Shown here: positions 8,966 to 16,452 of the stretch, piece after piece
How the letters are laid out: the number at the start of each line of letters is the position of its first letter
Numbering within the stretch: the stretch's first letter is position 1
Assembly (NCBI GenBank): GCA_013286325.1
Contig: JABDFZ010000015.1
Span: 1 to 39,863, forward strand
Direction of reading: 5' to 3'
Length of the DNA stretch: 39,863 nucleotides
Origin: Bacteroidota bacterium
GTDB taxonomy: Bacteria > Bacteroidota > Bacteroidia > Sphingobacteriales > Sphingobacteriaceae
The notes under the pieces: generated by a model
What the model was told of the DNA's origin: nothing
What the model saw: the letters and a program-made list of their open reading frames with translations, nothing else
The model's database searches: none
Translations under genes and position numbers: made by a program

Positions 8966-9302
8966 AGAAGATTATTATTGGCTCAATTTAAGCAAAGAAT
9001 TGTTTAAATATAGAACCCCTTGATGCATAATCTGTTTAAAAAAACAATTTTTATTATTTGTTTAGCCGATGTGGCTATTCATTTATAAAATACACGGCTT
9101 AAAGCTCATTTTTTAAAATATTAATATTTTTTAAACAGGTTTAGGACAGGTTTTTAAGAAAATGATAATATAAAGAGGGATAGGGATTGATTTTGCAGGA
9201 AGTTGCATCAGCAATTATTGTGCATTATCTGTTATTTAAGAAAGCTATGTTGGATTTTAAGATTTGCGAAGTTTTGAAAACTTCGCAAATCTTATATCTG
9301 GT
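8966..9302. other. Spacer upstream of glgA and downstream of polA
   Basis: No gene seen. It is very AT-rich next to glgA and should hold the glgA promoter, but no convincing TAnnTTTG box was found on the minus strand. A perfect AT palindrome (AAAATATTAATATTTT) is at 9115-9130, and a long hairpin is at 9258-9294. Confidence 0.6.
9258..9294. repeat. Perfect 18-base-arm palindrome after polA
   Basis: Arms of 18 bases (TAAGATTTGCGAAGTTTT and its exact complement) around a single central G. It lies just past the polA stop codon on the minus strand and would fold into a long hairpin in polA mRNA. No strong T-run follows, so it may stabilise or process RNA rather than terminate. The core GAAGTTTT / AAAACTTC recurs in the terminator at 22513-22549. 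Confidence 0.85.
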
Positions 9303-12113
9303 TTAATGTGCCTCAAGCCAGTTCAGGCCTGTACCAATCTCAACCATTATTGGTACTGTGGTTTTTATGGCGTTTTTCATGTTCTCCATAATAATAGGTT
9401 TCACAATTTCAACCTCATTGTGAGGAACATCAAACACCAACTCGTCATGTACCTGCATAGTCATGCGGGAATCAAGGTTGCGGGCTTTAAATTCGCGGTG
9501 AATATTGATCATAGCTATTTTTATCATATCCGCCGCTGAACCTTGGATAGGTGCATTAATAGCATTTCGCTCAGCAAAGCCCCTTACAGTAGCGTTGGCC
9601 GAATTAATATCTCTCAGATACCTGCGCCTGCCCATCAGTGTACATACATACCCATTTTCGCGGGCAAAGTTCATGGTATCGCTCATGTAGTTTTTAATAC
9701 CCGGGAACTGTGCAAAATAGTTTTCAATAATATCAGCTGCTTCCTTCCGTGGAATACCCAGACTTTGGGAAAGGCCAAAAGCCGATTGCCCATAAATAAT
9801 ACCAAAGTTTACAGCCTTTGCATTACGGCGCTGTTCAATGCTTACCTCGTCAAGCCCTATACCATAAACGTTGGCGGCGGTAGCAGTATGGATGTCGAGG
9901 TTTTTAACAAAGGCATCCATCATGTTTGCATCCTTGCTGATCTCGGCTATAATACGCAGCTCTATCTGTGAATAATCTGCAGATACAATAGTATGCCCGC
10001 TATCGCGTGGGATAAAGGCCTTTCTTACCTCACGACCACGTTCCGTACGGATTGGAATATTTTGCAGGTTCGGATTTGTTGAACTTAACCTCCCTGTTGC
10101 GGCTACTGCCTGGTTATAAGAGGTGTGTACACGACCAGTTTTAGGGTTAACCATTGTTGGCAAAGCATCAACATAGGTCGATTTTAGCTTTTGCAGCTGG
10201 CGGTAATCTAAAATATCGCGCACTATATCACTTTTTGCAGCAAGCGAAAGCAACACATCCTCACCAGTTTGATATTGGCCTGTTTTGGTCTTTTTAGCTC
10301 TAGGGTCTAGCATCAGCTTTTCAAAAAGCACTTCGCCCAGTTGTTTGGGCGATGCAATATTGAAGCGTACACCGGCTTTTTCATAAACTGTTTTTTCAAG
10401 TTTAGATATATCGGTTTCCAACTCTTTCGAAAATACTTTTAGCGTATCATGGTCAATGCGTACCCCGGCATATTCAATATCTGCCAGCACATAAATTAGT
10501 GGGTGCTCAATCTCATGGATCAGTTTTTCACTTTCAACCTCTTTAAGGCGGGGTTCAAAAATAGTTTTTAACTGCAGGGTGATGTCAGCATCTTCAGCGG
10601 CGTATTCTTTTATTTTTTCAATCTCCACATCGCGCATGCTGCCCTGGTTTTTCCCTTTTGCTCCTATCAGTTCGGTTATTGAAACAGGTTTATAGCTGAG
10701 GTAATTTTCCGAAAGGATATCCATATTATGACGCGTATCCGGGTCGATAATATAGTGTGCCATCATGGTATCAAACAAATCGCCCTTTACATCAACATCA
10801 TACCATTTCAACATTAAAATATCGAACTTTAAATTCTGCCCTATTTTACCTATCGAGGCATCTTCCAATACAGGCTTAAATTCATTTACAATACTTTTCA
10901 CTACTTCCTGATCTTCGGGCACAGGCACATACCAGGCTTCACCGGCTTTTACAGCAAACGACAGCCCTACCAGTTCGCAATGGTTAGCATCGGTTCCGGT
11001 AGTTTCTGTATCAAAACAGATGCTTTTGTGCTGTTTTAGTATATTGATCAGTTCCATTCTTTTTTCAACAGTATCCGCTAAATGATATTCATGCGGAACA
11101 GTATTGATATTCTTTATTTCGGCAGGGGTTGGCGGTTCGTAAATGTCTTGCACATCAACAGTCATGGAGGTACGGCCATCGGCAACAGGGTTTCCAAAAA
11201 GGTCGGTTTGGATAGAAACAGCCTTGGTTTCAGTAATACTGAAATCATCGCCAAACACACGCCTGCCCAGCGTACGGAACTCAAGTTCGGCAAATAATGG
11301 CTCTAACAGGTCTTTACTTGGGGCACACATTTCCAAACCAGCCTCATCAAGTTCAACAGGCACATTTAAATTGATGGTTGCCAAACGTTTTGATAGTAAC
11401 CCTTGTTCGGCAAACTGTTCAACGTTTTCGCGTTGTTTGCCTTTTAATTCGTGACTATGATTAATGATCTCCTCAACGGAGCCATATTGTTTAATAAGCG
11501 CTTTGGCTGTTTTTTCGCCAATACCAGGGATACCGGGGATATTATCAACTGCATCGCCCCAAAGTCCTAAAATATCAATAACCTGCTCAACGCGATCTAT
11601 TTCCCATTTCTCCAATACCTCTTTTACCCCCATTATCTCCATCTCGTTACCCATGCGCGCAGGCTTGTAAACGAAGATATTGTCAGATACCAGCTGTGCA
11701 AAATCCTTATCAGGGGTCATGCAATAAACCTGGTACCCTTTTGCTTCGGCTTTTTTGGCCAGGGTACCAATAATATCATCGGCTTCAAAACCATCCGAAG
11801 TAATAAGCGGGATATTAAAACCAAGTACAACTTTAAATATATAAGGTATAGCTTTCGACAGATCTTCGGGCATCGCTTCGCGATGGGCCTTATAGGCTTC
11901 AAATTCAGTGTGCCGCTCTGTGGGGGCCTCTGTATCAAAAACCACAGCCATGTGTGTTGGCTTCTCTTTTCTCAATACCTCCAGCAGGGTGTTAGTGAAA
12001 CCCATTATAGCCGATGTATTTAACCCGCCCGATGTAAAGCGCGGGCTTTTACTCAATGCAAAATGCGCCCGGTAAATAAGGGCCATGCCATCCAGAAGAA
12101 ATAGTTTTTTCAT
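9303..12113 (-). CDS. polA: DNA polymerase I
   Basis: Repair and Okazaki-fragment polymerase, 936 residues with all three domains. The 5'-3' exonuclease domain (about 1-300) has LLDGMALIYRAHF, DGFEADDIIGTLA and DNIPGIPGIGEKTA. The 3'-5' exonuclease domain appears active: FDTETTG near residue 366, IGQNLKFD, and the YAAEDAD motif supply the DEDD residues. The polymerase domain has DYSQIELR (near 710), RRNAKAVNFGIIYG and VHDELVFD (near 890). Transcribed alone on the minus strand; a long palindrome follows the stop codon, and an inverted repeat of nine-base units occupies the upstream spacer. Confidence 0.98.
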   Translation of the reverse strand: MKKLFLLDGMALIYRAHFALSKSPRFTSGGLNTSAIMGFTNTLLEVLRKEKPTHMAVVFDTEAPTERHTEFEAYKAHREAMPEDLSKAIPYIFKVVLGFNIPLITSDGFEADDIIGTLAKKAEAKGYQVYCMTPDKDFAQLVSDNIFVYKPARMGNEMEIMGVKEVLEKWEIDRVEQVIDILGLWGDAVDNIPGIPGIGEKTAKALIKQYGSVEEIINHSHELKGKQRENVEQFAEQGLLSKRLATINLNVPVELDEAGLEMCAPSKDLLEPLFAELEFRTLGRRVFGDDFSITETKAVSIQTDLFGNPVADGRTSMTVDVQDIYEPPTPAEIKNINTVPHEYHLADTVEKRMELINILKQHKSICFDTETTGTDANHCELVGLSFAVKAGEAWYVPVPEDQEVVKSIVNEFKPVLEDASIGKIGQNLKFDILMLKWYDVDVKGDLFDTMMAHYIIDPDTRHNMDILSENYLSYKPVSITELIGAKGKNQGSMRDVEIEKIKEYAAEDADITLQLKTIFEPRLKEVESEKLIHEIEHPLIYVLADIEYAGVRIDHDTLKVFSKELETDISKLEKTVYEKAGVRFNIASPKQLGEVLFEKLMLDPRAKKTKTGQYQTGEDVLLSLAAKSDIVRDILDYRQLQKLKSTYVDALPTMVNPKTGRVHTSYNQAVAATGRLSSTNPNLQNIPIRTERGREVRKAFIPRDSGHTIVSADYSQIELRIIAEISKDANMMDAFVKNLDIHTATAANVYGIGLDEVSIEQRRNAKAVNFGIIYGQSAFGLSQSLGIPRKEAADIIENYFAQFPGIKNYMSDTMNFARENGYVCTLMGRRRYLRDINSANATVRGFAERNAINAPIQGSAADMIKIAMINIHREFKARNLDSRMTMQVHDELVFDVPHNEVEIVKPIIMENMKNAIKTTVPIMVEIGTGLNWLEAH

Positions 12114-12119
12114 GCTTAT

Positions 12120-12296
12120 GATTACACTGATTTTTTTGATTGCACCAATTTATGGAGTGATTTCACCGATTAACAAGCGCTCATTTTTAAAAAAGTGTGT
12201 TTCAAAAATACAATTTATGTTGGTCAATCATTATTTATAATCAACCAAAATCATAAATTCTAATCAGTGTAATCACCTTCAAAAATCGGTGAAATC
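12120..12296. repeat. Inverted arms of 9-base units (GATTACACC family) upstream of polA
   Basis: Left arm 12120-12176 is built of nine-base units starting with GATT (GATTACACT, GATTTTTTT, GATTGCACC and others, with one 3-base slip). Right arm 12262-12296 carries the complement (AATCAGTGT, GGTGAAATC). The roughly 85 bases between are AT-rich without a gene. It fills the whole polA-tag spacer, so it may carry or displace the polA promoter. A related copy lies at 25905-25966. Confidence 0.7.
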
Positions 12297-12303
12297 AAAA
12301 GAG

Positions 12304-12879
12304 TTATTTAAAACTACATTCAGGTATGTGATCATTCACCATTCCTGTAGCCTGCATGTGTGCGTAACATATGGTGGTTCCAAAAAACTTAAAGCCCCGT
12401 TTTTTCATATCCTTGCTTATCACATCTGATATGGGCGTACTTGCAGGCGTTAGTCCTGAGTGATTATTAATTGATTTGCCATCCGGCATAAAGCTATACA
12501 GGTATTTATCGAACGAACCAAACTCCTTTTGCACTTCTATAAACAGTTTGGCATTATTAATAGCTGCCATTATTTTCAGGCGATTGCGGATAATGCCTGC
12601 ATCGTTCATTAATCGCTCCACATCAGTATCTGTAAAGGCAGCTACTTTTTTGACATCAAAATCAGCGAATGCATTGCGATAGCCTTCACGGCGGCGCAAA
12701 ATAGTTATCCAGCTTAAGCCAGCCTGCGCTGATTCAAGTACCAAAAACTCAAAAAGGGTATGGTCATCATGGATCTCTTTACCCCATTCTTCGTCATGAT
12801 ATTTAATGTATAATTCGTCAGTGCCTGCCCAGCGGCAGCGCTTTAAGTCTTGAGCCTTGAGTCGAAAGTCTTGAGTCAT
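12304..12879 (-). CDS. tag: DNA-3-methyladenine glycosylase I
   Basis: Base-excision repair enzyme removing 3-methyladenine from DNA. 191 residues. The core begins with RCRWAGTDELYIKYHDEEWG, matching the start of characterised Tag proteins; the zinc ligands are in this Cys and in the C-terminal CYAHMQATGMVNDHIPEC. The first 13 residues (MTQDFRLKAQDLK) are extra and are encoded by the heptamer repeat arm at 12841-12879, which also supplies the only in-frame start codon; no ATG, GTG or TTG lies between it and the conserved core. The ATG follows the stop of the four-helix-bundle gene by one base, so the two are probably translated together. Confidence 0.95.
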   Translation of the reverse strand: MTQDFRLKAQDLKRCRWAGTDELYIKYHDEEWGKEIHDDHTLFEFLVLESAQAGLSWITILRRREGYRNAFADFDVKKVAAFTDTDVERLMNDAGIIRNRLKIMAAINNAKLFIEVQKEFGSFDKYLYSFMPDGKSINNHSGLTPASTPISDVISKDMKKRGFKFFGTTICYAHMQATGMVNDHIPECSFK

Positions 12880-12882
12880 TTT
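12841..12882. repeat. Left heptamer arm (tag side) of the 12841-13343 element
   Basis: Plus-strand heptamers in register: CTTTAAG, TCTTGAG, CCTTGAG, TCGAAAG, TCTTGAG, then TCATTTT. Read on the minus strand it is open and encodes a seven-residue periodic peptide at the start of Tag. Matches, register for register, the minus-strand reading of the arm at 13302-13343. Confidence 0.9.
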
Positions 12883-13243
12883 AATTGAATTTTTCAGGGT
12901 TATTAATCATGTATATCAGTAACCGGGTTACTTCTTCGCTTTGTTGATTTAATTCCTGATATTTCTCATTTGTAATATAATTACAAGCTAATGAAACATC
13001 AAGCCATGCTTGTGTTTCTCCATTTTCCATATCAGCATCAGTAAGTTTACTAACAAAATGATTAGGATAGCGTCGTTTCTTATATGCCTCTGCAATTGAT
13101 GCAAAAACCGATCTTGATGAACGCCTTATCTGGTCAACCAAACTATAAGTTTCTTCTTTAGGAAAGTTTTTAGTAATCGAAAATATTTCCATTGATAAAG
13201 CAAACGACTTTTTGTAAGCAATAAGATCCCGGAATGAACTCAT
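12881..13243 (-). CDS. Four-helix-bundle protein (23S rRNA IVS / S23 family)
   Basis: Protein of 120 residues matching the four-helix-bundle family first found in intervening sequences of bacterial 23S rRNA genes. Family signatures: FRDLIAYKKSF at the start, NFPKEETYSLVDQIRRSSRSV, ASIAEAYKKR (usually NIAEG), and ETQAWLDVSL in the third helix. The family forms pentameric bundles, and a relative (Avd) is the accessory protein of diversity-generating retroelements; its own biochemical role is not established. No reverse transcriptase or variable repeat is nearby. It is the only gene between the two inverted heptamer arms; its stop is one base before the tag start, and about 58 bases separate its ATG from the right arm. 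Confidence 0.92.
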   Translation of the reverse strand: MSSFRDLIAYKKSFALSMEIFSITKNFPKEETYSLVDQIRRSSRSVFASIAEAYKKRRYPNHFVSKLTDADMENGETQAWLDVSLACNYITNEKYQELNQQSEEVTRLLIYMINNPEKFN

Positions 13244-13301
13244 AATAAGTTTAAGTTTAAAATCTAAAGTCGTTATTTTTTATGAATTTAAATCTCAAAC
13301 T

Positions 13302-13343
13302 TTTGACTTAAGACTTTCAACTCAGGACTTAGGGCTTAAATAC
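13302..13343. repeat. Right heptamer arm (AhpD-like side) of the 12841-13343 element
   Basis: Plus-strand heptamers TTTGACT, TAAGACT, TTCAACT, CAGGACT, TAGGGCT and TAAATAC. It is inverted relative to 12841-12882. The last codons and the TGA stop of the AhpD-like gene (13322-13343) are made from this arm. Confidence 0.88.
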
Positions 13344-13675
13344 AGTTCATCCCAATATTCAACGGCTCTTCGGTAATGTGGAATCACTATCGAACCACCA
13401 ACCAGATTAGCAATCATAAACACCTCGTTCATTTCATCATGGTTTACGCCTGCTTCGTGGCATTTGCCTAAATGGTATTTTATACAATCGTCACAACGCA
13501 AAACCATCGATGCTACCAGGCCCAGCATTTCTTTGGTCTTTACATCTAAAGCCCCATCAGCATAAGTGGTAGTATCCAAAGCAAAAAACCGTTTGATATT
13601 AGTATTGGCCGACTCCATTATCCTGTCGTTCATTTTTGTGCGATAGATTTCAAAATCCTCTATAAGTTTTCCCAT
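13322..13675 (-). CDS. Carboxymuconolactone decarboxylase / AhpD-like protein
   Basis: Protein of 117 residues of the CMD/AhpD family. The active-site motif C61-D-D-C64 followed by H68 (CDDCIKYHLGKCHEAG) is the redox-active pair of AhpD-like alkylhydroperoxidases, so peroxide-linked disulfide chemistry is more likely than lactone decarboxylation. The rest shows the family pattern LDVKTKEMLGLVASMVLRC and ANLVGGSIVIPHYRRAVEYW. The final residues LSPKS and the stop are encoded by the heptamer repeat arm, so the native C-terminus may have been replaced. It precedes the four-helix-bundle gene and tag on the same strand and may share their transcript. Confidence 0.9.
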   Translation of the reverse strand: MGKLIEDFEIYRTKMNDRIMESANTNIKRFFALDTTTYADGALDVKTKEMLGLVASMVLRCDDCIKYHLGKCHEAGVNHDEMNEVFMIANLVGGSIVIPHYRRAVEYWDELYLSPKS

Positions 13676-13796
13676 GGTTTGTAAATTTGCGAGTTAGTGA
13701 TTTTTGTATTTTGAAACTAAAAAGTAAATGTGATTATTTAAGTGCAAGTTACAATCAAATTAAATTCATTTTTGTAATTTTCCTTTTTCAAAATAA

Positions 13797-13827
13797 ATCC
13801 GAAATCGAACATCCGAACTCCGAAACC
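13797..13827. repeat. Single arm of GAA-rich short-period repeat
   Basis: GAA recurs at 13801, 13807, 13815 and 13822 in the context CCGAAMY, like the YGAA heptamers of the 4458-4544 repeat. No opposite arm was seen. It abuts the start of the VOC gene at 13836, so it forms that gene's leader. Confidence 0.5.
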
Positions 13828-13835
13828 AAAATCTC

Positions 13836-14213
13836 ATGGAAAGCCTTGCCCCCAATATTTTTGTTAACAACATACATGAAACCATTGCATTTTATGAAGG
13901 AATAGGGTTTCAACTGGTTATGACCGTTCCCGAAACCGGCGACGATTTTATATGGGCTATGCTGACTAATGGTAACGTTACTTTTATGTTCCAAACCTTC
14001 ACCAGCCTGGGCGATGCATTGCCCGAAATAAGCAGACAAAACGGAGCTTCAATGCTTTTGTATATCAACCTGAAAAGTATCCGCCAATTTTTTGAGCTGA
14101 TAAAAGATAAGGTAAAGGTTTTAAAACCTCTCGAAACCACTTTTTATGGTGCTACTGAGTTTTCCATACTCGACAATAATAACTACGTGCTCACCTTTGC
14201 CGAAGACGAATAA
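13836..14213 (+). CDS. VOC-family (glyoxalase/bleomycin-resistance fold) protein
   Basis: Protein of 125 residues with the vicinal-oxygen-chelate pattern: APNIFVNNIHETIAFYEGIGFQLV at the N-terminus, NVTFMFQT in the middle, FYGATEFSILDNNNYVLTFAE at the end. The first metal position, usually His or Gln, is not obvious, so it may bind metal weakly or act as a binding protein. Substrate unknown. Its TAA stop shares a base with the next ATG (TAATG at 14211-14215), so the two VOC genes are coupled and the products may act together. Confidence 0.87.
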   Translation: MESLAPNIFVNNIHETIAFYEGIGFQLVMTVPETGDDFIWAMLTNGNVTFMFQTFTSLGDALPEISRQNGASMLLYINLKSIRQFFELIKDKVKVLKPLETTFYGATEFSILDNNNYVLTFAEDE

Positions 14214-14578
14214 TGATCGACTTTATAAGAATAGACCATATCCATTTTTGCGTGCCGCCTGAGAGACTTGAAGATGCCAGGCGATTTTATACAGAGATTA
14301 TAGGCTTACAACAAACCGAAAGGCCAGATCACCTGTTTTCTACTCCCGGTTACTGGTTTAACATTGGCAATGCAGCTTTACACATTGGTGTTGAACCATC
14401 TCTTCCCCGCTCAACAAGGCATACTGCATTTGAAGTTATAGATGTTGATGCCGCACGCGAACATTTAGAAAACAACAATGTGGAAATAGTTGAGGAACCA
14501 CAAATTCCCGGGCGAAAGCGGTTTGCTTTTATCGATCCTTTCGGCAACAGGATTGAATTATTGCAAATGACTGGTTAA
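14213..14578 (+). CDS. VOC-family protein (glyoxalase-like)
   Basis: Second vicinal-oxygen-chelate protein, 121 residues. IDHIHFCVPPERLEDARRFYTEIIGL carries the first metal-ligand His, ALHIGVEP the middle one, and DPFGNRIELLQ the typical C-terminal Glu. This looks like a metal-binding member, close to the glyoxalase I / dioxygenase branch, but the substrate is not shown. It overlaps the upstream VOC gene by one base. Confidence 0.9.
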   Translation: MIDFIRIDHIHFCVPPERLEDARRFYTEIIGLQQTERPDHLFSTPGYWFNIGNAALHIGVEPSLPRSTRHTAFEVIDVDAAREHLENNNVEIVEEPQIPGRKRFAFIDPFGNRIELLQMTG

Positions 14579-14649
14579 TAGCATTATAATTTAAAATAAA
14601 TTGTAATTTAGTAAGGCTAAACACTTTGTATCCTAAATAAAAACAACTT

Positions 14650-15009
14650 ATGAAATTCATTACTTCTAAAATGCATGGCATTATTGACTTATTGATAGTT
14701 GTGTTTCTTTTAGCCTCGCCATCTGTTTTTGGTTTTACCGGCACTCTTGCTACTTTCACTTATGTGCTTGGCGGCATACATTTATTACTTACTATTTTAA
14801 CAAACTTTAATGTTGGCCTTATCAAGGTGATCCCCTTTGCGGTACACGGGGCAATTGAGTTTATGGTAAGTATAGCGCTGATTGTATTGGCTTATACGCT
14901 TTTTAAAGACAATGCAGCAGGAAAGCTTTATTATATAAGCTTTGGCACAATAGTATTATTAACATGGCTGCTAACCGACTACAAAGGAAAGTTTGTAAAA
15001 ATTGCCTGA
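14650..15009 (+). CDS. Small four-helix membrane protein (SPW-repeat-like)
   Basis: Protein of 119 residues with about four membrane segments. Two similar halves each begin with an M/V-H-G-x-I-D/E motif (KMHGIIDLLIV near residue 9 and AVHGAIEFMVS near 70), like SPW-repeat proteins. No enzyme motif. Separated by about 70 bases from the VOC genes and convergent with the alkyltransferase-like gene, with 8 bases between stops. Function unknown. Confidence 0.82.
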   Translation: MKFITSKMHGIIDLLIVVFLLASPSVFGFTGTLATFTYVLGGIHLLLTILTNFNVGLIKVIPFAVHGAIEFMVSIALIVLAYTLFKDNAAGKLYYISFGTIVLLTWLLTDYKGKFVKIA

Positions 15010-15017
15010 AAGCTGGT

Positions 15018-15350
15018 TTATAGCGCCAATTCAATAGATGGATCCCAGAATACGGCTTTAAAGTCCTGTACCTGGTCGTCCTCTACTTTCACACCTTCAT
15101 TTTCTAACAGCGTTTGCATCAGGTTACCGCCAAAATGGAATTTTGCGGTTAACAAACCCTGTCTGTTTACCACCCTGTGCGCCGGGACTGGCGGTTGCAC
15201 CCTACCCGCTGCCTGCATAGCATAACCTACCATGCGCGATGAACCTTTAGTACCCAGGTAAGCTGCAATTGCACCATAGCTGGTTACCCTGCCTGCGGGT
15301 ATCAATCTTGCAACTTCGTAAACGCTGTCGTAAAAATTGGGTTCGGTCAT
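15018..15350 (-). CDS. Alkyltransferase-like protein (MGMT family without active Cys)
   Basis: 110 residues, the length of a lone MGMT DNA-binding domain. The site that is PCHR in O6-methylguanine-DNA methyltransferase reads P56-A57-H58-R59, so the alkyl-accepting Cys is Ala. Such ATL proteins bind O6-alkylguanine, bend DNA and hand the lesion to nucleotide excision repair; they do not repair it alone. Other family parts are intact: IPAGRVTSYGAIAAYLG with the arginine finger region, and SSRMVGYAM. Seven bases separate its start from the stop of trmB upstream, so they are probably one transcript. Confidence 0.93.
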   Translation of the reverse strand: MTEPNFYDSVYEVARLIPAGRVTSYGAIAAYLGTKGSSRMVGYAMQAAGRVQPPVPAHRVVNRQGLLTAKFHFGGNLMQTLLENEGVKVEDDQVQDFKAVFWDPSIELAL

Positions 15351-15356
15351 GTTGTT

Positions 15357-16004
15357 TTAAAACGAAAATTTAAGATAGTTAATATTCTTATTATCCTTTA
15401 AATACTTTTTCTCGTAATATGTTTTTATTGAAAGTACTTCATCAGCAAATTCCGAATGATAAAGGTCTTCCGTTTTGATGAACAGGTTCAAGCCTGTTTC
15501 AGTTATCTTATCTGCAGTATAGGCATGCAGACCATCGTTATCGGTTTTTAAATTTACAAATCCGCCCGGTTTTAATATCACCTTATACATATCAAGAAAA
15601 CGCTGCGAAGTAAGCCTCTTCTTCTCGCGGCTTATCTGTGGCTGCGGATCAGGGAATGTTATCCATATCTCGTCAACTTCGCCGGACGCAAAGTATTCCA
15701 GTAAAGTCTCGATCTGGATGCGTAAAAAAGCCACATTATCTACCCCATCTTCCAGTGCAGTTTTAGCGCCGCGCCAAATGCGGTTCCCTTTATAGTCAAT
15801 CCCGATAAAGTTCTTTTCAGGGAACATGGTTGCCAGGTTAACTGTGTACTCACCTTTGCCGCAGGCCAGCTCCAGCACTACCGGATTAGTATTTTTAAAA
15901 AACCCGGTGTTCCATTGCCCCTTAAAAGGCTTTCCAGCCTCCAGTTGTAAAACGTTTTTAAAAGTATCTATTTCCGCAAAACGCTTTAATTTATCTTTTC
16001 CCAC
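15357..16004 (-). CDS. trmB: tRNA (guanine-N7)-methyltransferase
   Basis: Methylates G46 of tRNA using S-adenosylmethionine. 215 residues, normal length. Motif I is VVLELACGKGEYTVNLA (43-59), followed by FIGIDYKGNRIWRGAK. The TrmB signature near 117-123 reads FPDPQPQ, where many bacterial enzymes have FPDPWPK; the following REKKRLTSQRFL matches. First gene of a probable trmB-alkyltransferase-like pair; a 448-base gene-free region lies upstream. Confidence 0.95.
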   Translation of the reverse strand: MGKDKLKRFAEIDTFKNVLQLEAGKPFKGQWNTGFFKNTNPVVLELACGKGEYTVNLATMFPEKNFIGIDYKGNRIWRGAKTALEDGVDNVAFLRIQIETLLEYFASGEVDEIWITFPDPQPQISREKKRLTSQRFLDMYKVILKPGGFVNLKTDNDGLHAYTADKITETGLNLFIKTEDLYHSEFADEVLSIKTYYEKKYLKDNKNINYLKFSF

Positions 16005-16452
16005 TTAATAATAATTAAAACGCAAAAATAGGTTTTTGAGCGATTTAATTTAAGGTGATTTGAGTTAGCCATTACCGGTAATTTGATCCGCTCTGTTGTT
16101 ATTAGTGTTATGCCAACCACAAATTGACGTATATTCTTGGATTGAGATTGACTCAATTAACAAAAAAAGTGGGTTTACATGGTTTACATAATTTATGGCT
16201 TATCTTCATATATGAATCTGTTAATCAATTATTTAAATTAATTTTTCTGAAAAACGTGGTTTACATTTTTTTGTATAAATTGATGATATAATTCTTTTTG
16301 AACCATTATCTTTCTGATTAGAATGATGACTTGGTTTTTAATCATGCAACCTTAAATCCTACAAATCATGGTTCGAACAATCTTCTCACTTCATTATCGA
16401 AAGCACCTGCGAAACCGGTAAATAAGGAGCAAGAAGTTTCTTCATAAACTTG
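16005..16452. other. Gene-free spacer upstream of trmB
   Basis: No supported gene. GGTTTACAT occurs three times (16172-16180, 16181-16189, 16258-16266), two of them adjacent. A short inverted repeat TTGAG/CTCAA is near 16139-16155. A 19-codon frame on the minus strand (16445 to 16386) was seen but has no support. The trmB promoter should be here. Confidence 0.6.

Larger units (their letters stand above)
12841..13343. mobile_element. Candidate element: four-helix-bundle gene between inverted heptamer arms
   Basis: Two arms in inverted orientation (12841-12882 and 13302-13343) enclose one gene of the 23S rRNA intervening-sequence protein family. Both neighbours run into the arms: Tag takes its start from one, the AhpD-like protein its last residues and stop from the other. 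An empty pair of equivalent arms is at 30384-30466. No transposase and no clear target duplication was seen. The structure is visible; mobility is inferred. Confidence 0.5.

Noticed and set aside
12881..13243. Four-helix-bundle gene as Avd of a diversity-generating retroelement
   Set aside because: No reverse transcriptase, template repeat or variable-repeat target gene is in the window.
16386..16445. 19-codon frame on the minus strand starting MKKLLAPYLP
   Set aside because: Too short, no known family and no repeat or partner gene; could be chance in an AT-rich spacer.
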